From positions 119,537 through 125,147 of the forward strand of contig NZ_MDDW01000029.1 in the NCBI RefSeq assembly GCF_001854865.1: a stretch of DNA of 5,611 bases, read 5' to 3'. Below the pieces are notes generated by a model. It was given only the letters and a program-made list of their open reading frames with translations. It was not told the origin of the DNA and ran no database searches. Origin of the DNA: Rhizobium sp. LCM 4573. Lineage in GTDB: Bacteria; Pseudomonadota; Alphaproteobacteria; Rhizobiales; Rhizobiaceae. Below, piece by piece: positions 1 to 5,611 of the stretch. Numbering within the stretch: the first letter of the stretch is position 1; the number at the start of each line of letters is the position of its first letter. Position numbers and translations under genes: made by a program.

Positions 1-44
1 CCCCGACGCTCGCGATCGAGGGCATGACGCTGGCTGGCCGCTGA
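1..44 (+). CDS. TldD/PmbA-like protein, C-terminal end only (partial)
   Basis: Only the last 13 codons and the TGA stop (42-44) of a forward gene are visible. The frame starting at base 3 reads PTLAIEGMTLAGR. This resembles the closing segment of TldD/PmbA-family proteins in rhizobia, which typically end in a short stretch of the form PTLRxDGMTxAG. The family comprises metalloprotease-related proteins; in E. coli, TldD and TldE (PmbA) process microcin B17 and degrade CcdA. The stop overlaps the ATG of the following phosphatase gene by one base (TGATG), so the two genes are probably co-transcribed and translationally coupled. The match rests on a very short tail plus genomic context, so the family call is moderate; the reading frame itself is well supported by the overlap. 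Confidence 0.6.
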   Translation, partial: PTLAIEGMTLAGR

Positions 45-838
45 TGGACGTTCAGAAAGAGAACTGGCAGGACGATCTCGAGCTGATCTGCGACGCGGCC
101 CGGCAGGCGGGCGAGATCGCGCTTGGCTTTTTCGGCCAGTCGCCGGAAGTCTGGTGGAAGAACGAAGGCCGCTCGCCGGTCAGCGCCGCCGATTTCGCCG
201 CCAATGACCGTCTCCAGAGCCTGCTTCTGAAGGCCCGGCCGAACTACGGCTGGCTTTCGGAGGAGACCGACGATGATGCCGCCCGGCTTTCCTGCGAGAC
301 GCTTTTCGTGATCGACCCGATCGACGGCACCCGCGCCTTCATCAACGGCGAGAAGACCTGGTGCGTTTCCGTGGCGGTCGTCCACAGGGGCCGGCCGGTG
401 GCGGGCGTCCTGGTCGCCCCGGCGCTGGAGGAGGAATTTTCGGCTGTCAGGAATGGGCCGGCGCTGAAGAACGGCGAGCCTATCGCCGTTTCCGAGCCGA
501 GGAGCGGGGAACCGCTCTCCATCGCCGCCGCCGAAGAAATGGTGAAGAAGCTGGAACAGGACTTTCGCCGGCAGATTCACCGTATCCGCCACGTGCCCTC
601 GCTTGCTTACCGCCTGGCCATGGTGGCGGAAGGCCGGATCGACGGCACGATCGTGCGCCGTAATTCCCATGACTGGGACCTCGTCGCAGCCGACCTGATC
701 CTGGAAAGGGCGGGTGGCCGCCTGGTCGATCTCGACGACCGGCCTCTCGTCTATAATCGCGAGGCTGTCACCCACGGCATGCTTTGCGCCGGCGCCGAAC
801 ATGCGCTCGACCGCCTGATGCGGCATCTCGTGCCGTGA
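44..838 (+). CDS. cysQ: Inositol monophosphatase family phosphatase, CysQ-like 3'(2'),5'-bisphosphate nucleotidase
   Basis: This 264-residue protein belongs to the lithium-sensitive, Mg-dependent phosphatase family (IMPase/CysQ/FBPase). The metal-binding signatures are all present: SEET at residues 72-75, DPIDGT at 91-96, and a downstream HDWDL at 209-213 matching the family's WD motif. Full length is typical of CysQ-like members. The likely reaction is removal of the 3'-phosphate from adenosine 3',5'-bisphosphate (PAP), a by-product of sulfate activation and sulfotransfer, in the cytoplasm; inositol-1-phosphate or other sugar phosphates are alternatives because the family is hard to split by eye. 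The start overlaps the stop of the TldD/PmbA-like gene by one base and has no clear Shine-Dalgarno site, so translational coupling is likely. A 122-base gap follows before the next gene. The family is certain; the exact substrate is inferred. Confidence 0.85.
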   Translation: MDVQKENWQDDLELICDAARQAGEIALGFFGQSPEVWWKNEGRSPVSAADFAANDRLQSLLLKARPNYGWLSEETDDDAARLSCETLFVIDPIDGTRAFINGEKTWCVSVAVVHRGRPVAGVLVAPALEEEFSAVRNGPALKNGEPIAVSEPRSGEPLSIAAAEEMVKKLEQDFRRQIHRIRHVPSLAYRLAMVAEGRIDGTIVRRNSHDWDLVAADLILERAGGRLVDLDDRPLVYNREAVTHGMLCAGAEHALDRLMRHLVP

Positions 839-960
839 ACGGCGTCGGACGTCGGAAGTCGCCATTGCGGCGCTGCGCTCACGCTTTCTTTTGGTTGACC
901 TTTCCGGAGGAATGCCGCAGAGGAGGGCTCGGGGGGACTGCTAATGGACGGTAACGGAAA

Positions 961-1203
961 ATGACGGAAACGAGCGAGAAAAAGCAACTTCTGCATCTGG
1001 TTTTCGGTGGCGAGCTGGAGAGCCTCGAAGGCGTTCAGTTCAAGGATCTGTCCGGGCTCGACATCGTCGGGATCTACCCGGATTACGCCAGCGCCCTGGT
1101 GGCATGGCGCGCCAAGGCGCAGCAGACCGTCGATAACGCCCATATGCGTTACTTCATCGTTCACATGCATCGCCTGCTCGATCCGGAAACGAAATCGGCC
1201 TGA
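961..1203 (+). CDS. DUF4170 family small protein, function unknown
   Basis: An 80-residue soluble protein without a signal peptide or membrane segment. It resembles the DUF4170 family of short alphaproteobacterial proteins, including the family-like segments YPDYASALVAWRAKAQ (residues 40-55) and YFIVHMHRLLDP (64-75). No catalytic motif or cysteine pair is visible, so no function can be assigned; the alternating hydrophobic pattern suggests a small compact alpha/beta fold. ATG 961 is the first possible start, because an in-frame TAA lies at 952-954. A weak ribosome binding site, GGACGG, sits at 946-951, nine bases before it. The 122-base gap upstream (839-960) contains a T-rich stretch (884-892) and a TTGACC (895-900) but no convincing -10 box or terminator. 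The gene lies just ahead of kdtA, though a candidate terminator separates them. Confidence 0.82.
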   Translation: MTETSEKKQLLHLVFGGELESLEGVQFKDLSGLDIVGIYPDYASALVAWRAKAQQTVDNAHMRYFIVHMHRLLDPETKSA

Positions 1204-1247
1204 CGAAAGATCTGTTCCGCACAAGTTTGTCGAAGCGGTGGATAAAC

Positions 1248-1275
1248 CTCCAGCCGGCGCCGGAGACCCTTTTTT
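1248..1275 (+). terminator. Candidate Rho-independent terminator after the DUF4170 gene
   Basis: CTCC at 1248-1251 can pair with GGAG at 1262-1265, with two further G-C pairs inside after an A/C mismatch and a four-base loop. After a four-base ACCC spacer comes a run of six T residues (1270-1275). The layout fits an intrinsic terminator 44 bases past the DUF4170 stop. The stem is imperfect and the spacer is longer than ideal, so this is tentative. Confidence 0.4.
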
Positions 1276-1301
1276 GACGCATTTGTAAAAGAAAAGAAAC
1301 T
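1274..1301 (+). promoter_or_regulatory. Possible promoter for the kdtA-HAD-lpxK cluster (weak)
   Basis: TTGACG at 1274-1279 matches five of six bases of the sigma-70 -35 consensus and lies in an unusually A/T-rich stretch (1270-1330) for this G+C-rich window. The best -10 candidate at normal spacing, GAAACT at 1296-1301 (16-base spacer), matches only three of six positions. The case rests mainly on the -35 element, the local A/T richness and the candidate terminator immediately upstream. Confidence 0.22.
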
Positions 1302-1355
1302 CGTTTAGGACTTAACCAGAGGGTTTATCACATTGGGCGGCGGCGGCCGAATACT

Positions 1356-1360
1356 GGAGG
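1356..1360 (+). promoter_or_regulatory. Ribosome binding site that sets the kdtA start
   Basis: GGAGG lies eight bases upstream of GTG 1369. This spacing is ideal and supports GTG 1369 over the in-frame TTG at 1333, which has no comparable site and would add a glycine-rich 12-residue leader not expected in the family. Confidence 0.75.
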
Positions 1361-1368
1361 CGGGCGCG

Positions 1369-2688
1369 GTGAGCAGGGGGGTGGCGCGTGTCGCTCTGGC
1401 CGGATACCGGATTGCCGGTATCGCTGCCTATCCGTTTGCCGGGCCCTATCTCACCTATCGAGCCCTCAAGGGCAAGGAAGACCGCTCCCGCAAGCTGGAG
1501 CGTCTTGGCTATGCCAGCCTGCCGCGGCCGCGCGGGCCCCTCATCTGGATGCATGCGGCAAGCGTCGGCGAGACGATGGCGGTTATTCCGCTGATCCGCG
1601 AACTGCGCCGGCGCGAGATCCATGTCCTCCTCACCACCGGAACCGTCACCTCGACCGGGCTCGTAAATTCCCGGCTTTCCGGCGAGGTCATCCATCAGTA
1701 TGTGCCGCTCGACCTGAAGTTTCCGATCACGCGCTTCCTCCGCTACTGGCAGCCGGATATCTGCATCACGGCTGAATCGGAAATCTGGCCGGTGACGATG
1801 GACGAGCTGGCGCGGCGCCATATTCCCCAGATTCGCGTCAATGCCCGCATGTCGGACCGCTCCTTCGAGCGTTGGCGCAATAACGGTACGATCGCCGAGA
1901 CGCTGTTCGAGAAGATGGCGCTGGTGGTTGCCCAATCCGATCTCGATGCCGAGCGCTACCGCGATCTCGGTGCCTGGCCGGCTATCGTTTCCGGCAACCT
2001 GAAGAGCGATACCGATCCGCCGCCCTGCGACGAAGCGCTTCTGGAGCGCTACCGGGAGGAAATCGGCGCCCGCAGGACCTGGGCCGCGATCTCCACCTTC
2101 GAAGGGGAAGAAAAGGCCGCCGCCACGATCCACCGGGCGCTGAAGTCGAAGAACGGCCAGCTCACCATCATCGTGCCCCGGCATCCCGAGCGGTGCGACG
2201 AGATCGAGGCCATGCTTCAGGCACAGGGGCTCTGGGTTGCCCGCCGGTCCCGCAACGACAAGATTACGGAAGAAACGGATGTCTTCCTCGGCGATACGAT
2301 CGGCGAAATGGGCCTTTACCTGCGCCTGACCGAGGTGGCCTTCGTCGGGAAGTCGTTGACGGGTGAGGGCGGGCAGAACCCGCTGGAGCCCGCCATGCTC
2401 GGCTGCGCCGTGCTTTCGGGCAGCCATGTGCAGAATTTCCGCGATGCCTATCAGCATCTGGTCCGCAAGGGCGGCGCCCGCATGGTGCGCGATGTCGAGA
2501 TGCTGGCCAAGGCCGTGCACTATCTTCTCTCCAACGATCTCGCCCGTCGCAAGATGGTCGATGCCGGACAGGAGGCGATGGAGGAGATGCGCGGCGCCCT
2601 TTCCGCCACCGTCAAGGCGCTCGAGCCGTATATCAACCCGCTGACGGTAACGGCGCGCCTGCAGCCGAAAAGCGCAGCCGCCCAATGA
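1369..2688 (+). CDS. kdtA: 3-deoxy-D-manno-octulosonic acid (Kdo) transferase
   Basis: KdtA (WaaA), glycosyltransferase family 30, transfers Kdo from CMP-Kdo onto lipid IVA at the cytoplasmic face of the inner membrane, the first sugar step of the LPS core. With the GTG start the protein has 439 residues, normal for rhizobial members. Residues 5-30 form a moderately hydrophobic N-terminal membrane-anchor segment. The N-terminal Rossmann domain carries HAASVGE (62-68), whose glutamate is the proposed catalytic base by analogy with Aquifex WaaA, and AESEIWP (135-141). The C-terminal nucleotide-sugar domain has GNLKSD (209-214), RHPER (271-275), DTIGEMG (309-315) and GEGGQNPLEP (332-341). The stop overlaps the start of the HAD gene as ATGA, and lpxK follows, so it heads a lipid A/Kdo cluster. 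Whether it adds one or two Kdo units cannot be read from the sequence; rhizobial lipid A normally carries two. Confidence 0.96.
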   Translation: MSRGVARVALAGYRIAGIAAYPFAGPYLTYRALKGKEDRSRKLERLGYASLPRPRGPLIWMHAASVGETMAVIPLIRELRRREIHVLLTTGTVTSTGLVNSRLSGEVIHQYVPLDLKFPITRFLRYWQPDICITAESEIWPVTMDELARRHIPQIRVNARMSDRSFERWRNNGTIAETLFEKMALVVAQSDLDAERYRDLGAWPAIVSGNLKSDTDPPPCDEALLERYREEIGARRTWAAISTFEGEEKAAATIHRALKSKNGQLTIIVPRHPERCDEIEAMLQAQGLWVARRSRNDKITEETDVFLGDTIGEMGLYLRLTEVAFVGKSLTGEGGQNPLEPAMLGCAVLSGSHVQNFRDAYQHLVRKGGARMVRDVEMLAKAVHYLLSNDLARRKMVDAGQEAMEEMRGALSATVKALEPYINPLTVTARLQPKSAAAQ

Positions 2689-3413
2689 AGCAGGTAGACC
2701 TGTCGGGAATCGCGGGCATCCTCTTCGACAAGGACGGCACGCTTCTGCGCTACGACGAAAGCTGGGGACCGGTGAACCGCGAAGCGGCCCACATCGCCGC
2801 GGCCGGAAACGCGGAAATCGAGCCACGGCTTCTCTTCCTCGCCGGCATGGACCCGGTTTCGGGCCATACCAGGGCCGACAGCCTGCTTGCCGCCGGCAAT
2901 GCCGCCGAAATTGCCGCCGGCTTCGTGGCCGCGGGCTCTCCCCTCGATGTCGGGGACCTGACGCGCGAACTCGACGCGCTCTTCGTGAGGGCCGCGAAAT
3001 TCTCCGTGCCGGTGACCGATCTTGCGGGTTTCTTCGCCCGGCTGAAGGCGCGCGGTCTCAAGCTCGGCGTTGCTTCGAGCGATAACGAGCGTTCGATCCT
3101 GGAGACGGCCCGCCGCTTCGGCTTCGCCGAGCATGTGGATTTCGTCGCGGGCTATGACAGCGGCTACGGCGTGAAGCCGGAGCCCGGCATGCTGCTCGGC
3201 TTCTGCGCCGCGACCGGTCTCGATCCATCCCAAGTGGCCATGGTCGGCGACAACAATCACGACATGCACATGGGCGAAAAGGCCGGCGCGGGGGTGAGGG
3301 TGGCGGTGCTGACCGGCACTGGATCGCGCGAGACGCTCGAGGCAGCGTCCGACCTCTGCCTGGAAGACATAACCGTTCTCGAAACGCTGCTGCCGGACCG
3401 GTCCTTCGCCTGA
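2685..3413 (+). CDS. HAD-superfamily hydrolase, phosphoglycolate phosphatase (Gph)-like
   Basis: A 242-residue cytoplasmic phosphatase with all four HAD motifs intact: motif I FDKDGTL (residues 14-20, nucleophile D15 and acid/base D17), motif II in GVASSD (128-133), motif III K164 in GVKPEP, and motif [10 protein letters not shown] (187-194). The insert between motifs I and II (about 22-110) is a mostly helical cap of C1 type, as in phosphoglycolate phosphatase and related enzymes. Phosphoglycolate is the default guess, but the substrate is not determined by these motifs. It is much longer than the cap-less Kdo-8-phosphate phosphatase KdsC, so I do not assign it that role. The ATG overlaps the kdtA stop by four bases (ATGA) and lacks a good Shine-Dalgarno site, which points to translational coupling with kdtA. 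A 79-base gap separates it from lpxK. Confidence 0.88.
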   Translation: MKQVDLSGIAGILFDKDGTLLRYDESWGPVNREAAHIAAAGNAEIEPRLLFLAGMDPVSGHTRADSLLAAGNAAEIAAGFVAAGSPLDVGDLTRELDALFVRAAKFSVPVTDLAGFFARLKARGLKLGVASSDNERSILETARRFGFAEHVDFVAGYDSGYGVKPEPGMLLGFCAATGLDPSQVAMVGDNNHDMHMGEKAGAGVRVAVLTGTGSRETLEAASDLCLEDITVLETLLPDRSFA

Positions 3414-3428
3414 CCGGTTGCGGCGGCC

Positions 3429-3478
3429 TTGCCTTTCGGGCAAAAAGCCCGTCTTGGCACCGTCCCATTCCGGTGTCG
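3429..3478 (+). promoter_or_regulatory. Stem-loop cluster in the leader of lpxK
   Basis: Three possible hairpins occupy the gap before lpxK. TTGCC (3429-3433) can pair with GGCAA (3439-3443). CGGGC (3437-3441) can pair with GCCCG (3447-3451) around an AAAAA loop. These two share bases and exclude each other. A longer stem pairs 3455-3462 with 3471-3478 (six Watson-Crick and two G-U pairs, eight-base loop) and ends two bases before the lpxK ribosome binding site. No T-run follows, so it does not look like a simple terminator. Pairing is seen in the sequence; any regulatory role is inferred. Confidence 0.35.
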
Positions 3479-3480
3479 TC

Positions 3481-3484
3481 GGAG
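3481..3484 (+). promoter_or_regulatory. Ribosome binding site that sets the lpxK start
   Basis: GGAG sits eight bases before ATG 3493. It supports this start over the open frame's upstream TTG at 3418, whose 25-residue extension looks like non-coding leader. Confidence 0.7.
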
Positions 3485-3492
3485 AATTGTGT

Positions 3493-4533
3493 ATGGTTTC
3501 GGAAGCGCCGCCATTCTGGTGGAAGAAGGCCGATTGGCGGGCCTGGGGGCTCTCTCCCTTCTCCTATCTCTATGGCCTCGTCGCCGGCCGCCGCATGGCG
3601 AAGGCAAGCCGCGCCGGCGTGATGGTGCCCGTCATCTGCGTCGGCAATTTCACGGTCGGCGGCGCCGGCAAGACCCCGACCGCGATTGCGCTCGCCCGCG
3701 CGGCGATGAAAAAAGGCTTGAAGCCCGGATTTCTGACGCGCGGCTATGGTGGTTCGCTGGACGTGACGACCATTGTGGATGCGCAGCATCACCGCGCCGA
3801 GGATGTGGGAGACGAAGCCCTGTTGCTTGCCCGCGAAGCGTTGACCGTCGTTTCCCGCCGTCGGGTGGAAGGGGCGCACAAGCTCGTGGCTGAAGGCGTC
3901 GATCTCATCATCATGGACGACGGTTTCCAAAGCGCCAGACTGGTGCTCGATTTCGCGCTGGTGGTCATCGATACGGTGCGCGGCATCGGCAATGGGCACC
4001 TCGTTCCAGGCGGGCCGGTGAGGGCGCCGATCGCCGAGCAGATGCTCCAGCTTTCCGCTCTCCTGAAGGTCGGCTCGGGGGAAGCGGCCGATGCCCTGGT
4101 GCGGCAGGCTTCCCGCGCCGGCAAGCCCATCTATGTAGCTTCGCTGAAGCCCCGAGGCGACAATGCCTTGCAGGGGCGGCGAGTTCTGGCATTCGCCGGC
4201 ATTGCCGATCCGGAGAAATTCTATCGCACGGTGGAATCGCTGGGCGGCGAGATCGCCATGCGCCGCTCCTTTCCGGACCATCACTATTTCAGCGAGGATG
4301 AGATCAGGGACCTCCTAACCGATGCGGAAAAGGAAGACCTTCTGCTCGTCACCACATCAAAGGATGCCGTGCGGCTCGCCGGCCATCATGGGCCCGCGGA
4401 AGAGCTGGCAAAAAGAGCGCATGTAGTCGAGGTCGACATGACCTTCGATGATCCGCAGGCGCCCGGCAAGATCATCGATACGGCGATCGCCAATTGCCGC
4501 GAACGTCGCTTGAGGGAAAGATCGGTCGCTTAG
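3493..4533 (+). CDS. lpxK: Tetraacyldisaccharide 4'-kinase
   Basis: LpxK phosphorylates the 4'-position of tetraacyldisaccharide-1-phosphate with ATP to give lipid IVA, at the cytoplasmic face of the inner membrane; its product is the acceptor for KdtA, encoded upstream. The 346-residue length and the opening [10 protein letters not shown] match rhizobial LpxK. Residues about 12-35 form the N-terminal membrane-associating segment. Further signatures are the Walker A loop [11 protein letters not shown] (51-61), LTRGYGG (81-87), a GDE segment (106-108), DDGFQ (142-146), [15 protein letters not shown] (163-177), [11 protein letters not shown] (234-244), DHHYF (262-266) and TTSKDAVRL (287-295). 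D107 and H264 or H263 probably correspond to the catalytic Asp/His pair described for Aquifex LpxK. One small oddity is GDEA at 106-109, where GDEP is usual. It converges on the DUF2093 gene, with 16 bases between the two stop codons. Confidence 0.96.
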   Translation: MVSEAPPFWWKKADWRAWGLSPFSYLYGLVAGRRMAKASRAGVMVPVICVGNFTVGGAGKTPTAIALARAAMKKGLKPGFLTRGYGGSLDVTTIVDAQHHRAEDVGDEALLLAREALTVVSRRRVEGAHKLVAEGVDLIIMDDGFQSARLVLDFALVVIDTVRGIGNGHLVPGGPVRAPIAEQMLQLSALLKVGSGEAADALVRQASRAGKPIYVASLKPRGDNALQGRRVLAFAGIADPEKFYRTVESLGGEIAMRRSFPDHHYFSEDEIRDLLTDAEKEDLLLVTTSKDAVRLAGHHGPAEELAKRAHVVEVDMTFDDPQAPGKIIDTAIANCRERRLRERSVA

Positions 4534-4549
4534 CGCTTTTGAAGCGGCT
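4532..4549. terminator. Small hairpin between convergent lpxK and DUF2093 genes
   Basis: CGCTT (4534-4538) pairs perfectly with AAGCG (4542-4546) around a TTG loop, and two more pairs (AG with CT) can extend the stem across a single bulged G. It fills the 16-base space between the two stop codons, where a shared bidirectional terminator would be expected. No T-run follows on either strand, so it may only slow transcription or protect 3' ends. Confidence 0.3.
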
Positions 4550-4783
4550 CTAGTTGCGGCTCTGGTTCGGCAAGACGCCGGCGCGCTTGTCGGCCTCGAA
4601 GGAGGCAGCGGCATCGACATAGGGTTCCTGCCGAGCGACGCTCCAGTAGCGCAGCTCGTCCAGCGGAATATGGTTGCCCGTCATGGCGCATACGACATAG
4701 GAGCCTGCCGTCAGAATCTGGTAGTCGCCGTCGAGATACCGGATTCTTGCTTCGCGGTGTCCGCTTCCCTCGAAACGGTTCAT
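4550..4783 (-). CDS. DUF2093 family small protein, function unknown
   Basis: A 77-residue protein resembling the alphaproteobacterial DUF2093 family. The recognisable core is IRYLDGDYQILTAGSYVVCA (residues 14-33), then MTGNHIPLDELRYWSV (34-49). There is one cysteine (in VVCAMTG), no metal-binding set, no signal peptide and no membrane helix; the predicted character is a small beta-rich soluble domain with a charged C-terminal tail. No biochemical role is known to me. The start at 4783 is chosen because an AGGAG site lies seven bases upstream; an in-frame ATG at 4807 would add an arginine-rich eight-residue leader with no ribosome binding site. It follows mutL by 66 bases on the same strand with no clear terminator between, so co-transcription with mutL is likely. 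Confidence 0.85.
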   Translation of the reverse strand: MNRFEGSGHREARIRYLDGDYQILTAGSYVVCAMTGNHIPLDELRYWSVARQEPYVDAAASFEADKRAGVLPNQSRN

Positions 4784-4790
4784 CTGTCGT

Positions 4791-4795
4791 CTCCT
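4791..4795 (-). promoter_or_regulatory. Ribosome binding site of the DUF2093 gene
   Basis: On the minus strand this reads AGGAG, seven bases before the ATG at 4783-4781. It favours the 77-residue protein over the longer reading from 4807. Confidence 0.7.
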
Positions 4796-4849
4796 GCGGA
4801 AAAACATGGGGATCGTCTAACCCGAGATACTTCCGATTGAAAGAGGTTT

Positions 4850-5611
4850 TCAGCTCCGGCCGAACAGGCGCTCGATATCTGCGAGCTTGAGTTCGATATA
4901 GGTGGGCCGGCCGTGATTGCAGGTGCCGGAGCCGGGCGTCGCCTCCATTTCGCGCAGCAGCGCGTTCATCTCCTCCGGCTTGAGGCGCCGGCCCGAACGC
5001 ACCGAGCCGTGGCAGGCCATGGTAGCCGCGACATGTTCGAGCTTGGCTTTCAGCCCGCCCGCCGTGTTCCACTCCGCGATTTCGTCGGCAAGATCGCGCA
5101 CGAGGGAAGTCGCATCCACTTCGCCGAGCATGGCAGGCGTCTCGCGCACGGCGACCGCGCCGGGGCCAAAGCGCTCGATCGAAAGCCCGAAGCGGTCGAG
5201 TTCGGCGGCATGCGCCATCAGCCGGTCGCAATCCTCTTCCGGCAGGTCGATGATTTCCGGGATCAGCAGCACCTGGCTCGCCAGCCGCTTAGCATCGAGC
5301 GCCTTGCGCATCGCCTCGAAGACCAGACGTTCATGGGCGGCATGCTGATCGACGATCACCAGCCCGTCCTCGGTCTGGGCGACGATATAGTTTTCGTGGA
5401 GCTGCGCCCTGGGAGCGCCCAGCCGGTAGCGTGCCGTGTCCGGCGTCTCGGCTGCTGCCTGCACGACGCTCTGCTCGGGGGGAAGATCGGCGCGCGCGGT
5501 GGGCATTGTCAGGACGTCGAAATTCGCCTGCGCCTGTTCCTCGAACCGCGTGGCCGGATGGAATTCCGGCTGCCGCCATTCCTGCGGCTGATAGCTGTCA
5601 GGCCTGTATGG
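4850..5611 (-). CDS. mutL: DNA mismatch repair protein MutL, C-terminal part (runs off the window)
   Basis: The visible 253 residues are the end of MutL, which links MutS mismatch recognition to strand incision. The open frame continues past base 5611 without a start, so the N-terminal GHKL ATPase domain lies outside the window. Visible residues 1-60 are a low-complexity, Gln/Pro/Ala-rich linker; the dimerisation/endonuclease domain begins near YRLGAPRAQ (62-70). It holds [12 protein letters not shown] (88-99, bases 5315-5350), an intact DQHA-X2-E-X4-E motif, plus ACHGSVRSG (199-207) and CNHGRP (231-236, bases 4904-4921), which complete the metal site of nicking-type MutL. E. coli MutL lacks this motif and relies on MutH. 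The C-terminal ERLFGRS matches rhizobial MutL. Internal ATG codons, such as the one at 5504-5506, fall in the linker and are not the real start. Confidence 0.95.
   Translation of the reverse strand, partial: PYRPDSYQPQEWRQPEFHPATRFEEQAQANFDVLTMPTARADLPPEQSVVQAAAETPDTARYRLGAPRAQLHENYIVAQTEDGLVIVDQHAAHERLVFEAMRKALDAKRLASQVLLIPEIIDLPEEDCDRLMAHAAELDRFGLSIERFGPGAVAVRETPAMLGEVDATSLVRDLADEIAEWNTAGGLKAKLEHVAATMACHGSVRSGRRLKPEEMNALLREMEATPGSGTCNHGRPTYIELKLADIERLFGRS

Noticed and set aside
944..964. Six-codon mini-frame (MDGNGK) whose TGA overlaps the DUF4170 ATG, with AGGAGG at 921-926
   Set aside because: The AGGAGG is 17 bases from the mini-frame start, too far to serve it, and such short frames occur by chance; GGACGG within it more simply acts as the DUF4170 ribosome binding site.
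784..1224. Minus-strand frame covering the gap and the DUF4170 gene
   Set aside because: It is antisense to the DUF4170 gene and its sequence resembles no known family; it reads through the intergenic region only because stop codons are rare at this G+C content.
1304..1327. CtrA-type binding site around TTAACC upstream of kdtA
   Set aside because: The second TTAA half at the required seven-base spacing is missing on either side; only a half-site is present.
1333..1368. TTG start for kdtA at 1333
   Set aside because: No ribosome binding site, and it adds a glycine-rich leader; GTG 1369 has GGAGG at ideal spacing and gives the expected N-terminus.
1312..2826. 504-residue open frame on the minus strand opposite kdtA and the HAD gene
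   Set aside because: It is antisense to two confidently recognised genes, has arginine/glycine/alanine-rich composition typical of G+C-rich shadow frames, and shows no recognisable domain.
3418..3492. TTG start for lpxK at 3418
   Set aside because: The extension lies in the hairpin-rich leader and is not expected in the family; ATG 3493 has GGAG eight bases upstream and the typical [10 protein letters not shown] opening.
3058..4284. 408-residue open frame on the minus strand opposite lpxK and the end of the HAD gene
   Set aside because: A shadow frame opposite well-supported genes, with low-complexity composition and no motif.

Overview
The window looks like a core chromosomal segment from an alphaproteobacterium of the order Hyphomicrobiales (Rhizobiaceae-like: Rhizobium, Sinorhizobium, Agrobacterium or a relative). 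The evidence is the high G+C content, the rhizobial-type KdtA, LpxK and MutL proteins, and two small protein families typical of alphaproteobacteria (DUF4170 and DUF2093). Base composition and codon use look even throughout. I see no mobile element, tRNA, rRNA, CRISPR array or sign of recent transfer.

Layout, left to right. Positions 1-44 hold the last codons of a TldD/PmbA-like gene. Its stop overlaps the start of an inositol-monophosphatase/CysQ-like phosphatase gene (44-838, +). After a 122-base gap comes a small DUF4170 gene (961-1203, +). A candidate terminator and an A/T-rich leader (about 1248-1330) follow. Next is a forward cluster: kdtA/waaA (1369-2688), a HAD phosphatase (2685-3413, overlapping kdtA by four bases) and lpxK (3493-4533). 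The 79-base gap before lpxK has notable stem-loop potential. On the minus strand, converging on lpxK with only 16 bases between stop codons, are a DUF2093 gene (4550-4783) and upstream of it the 3' part of mutL (4850 to beyond 5611). No gap exceeds 300 bases.

Functionally, the forward cluster makes the inner part of lipopolysaccharide. LpxK adds the 4'-phosphate that completes lipid IVA, and KdtA then attaches Kdo sugars at the inner membrane. The HAD phosphatase sits translationally coupled between them with no assigned substrate. The minus strand carries DNA mismatch repair: the MutL C-terminus has the DQHA-X2-E-X4-E metal-binding motif of the nicking-endonuclease type of MutL, unlike E. 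coli MutL. The upstream TldD/PmbA-CysQ pair is a separate, tightly coupled unit.

I did not find a clearly new system. The most open questions are the HAD enzyme inside the lipid A cluster, the roles of the two small DUF proteins, and the RNA structure in front of lpxK. Family assignments rest on reading motifs by eye and from memory; no database search was run.
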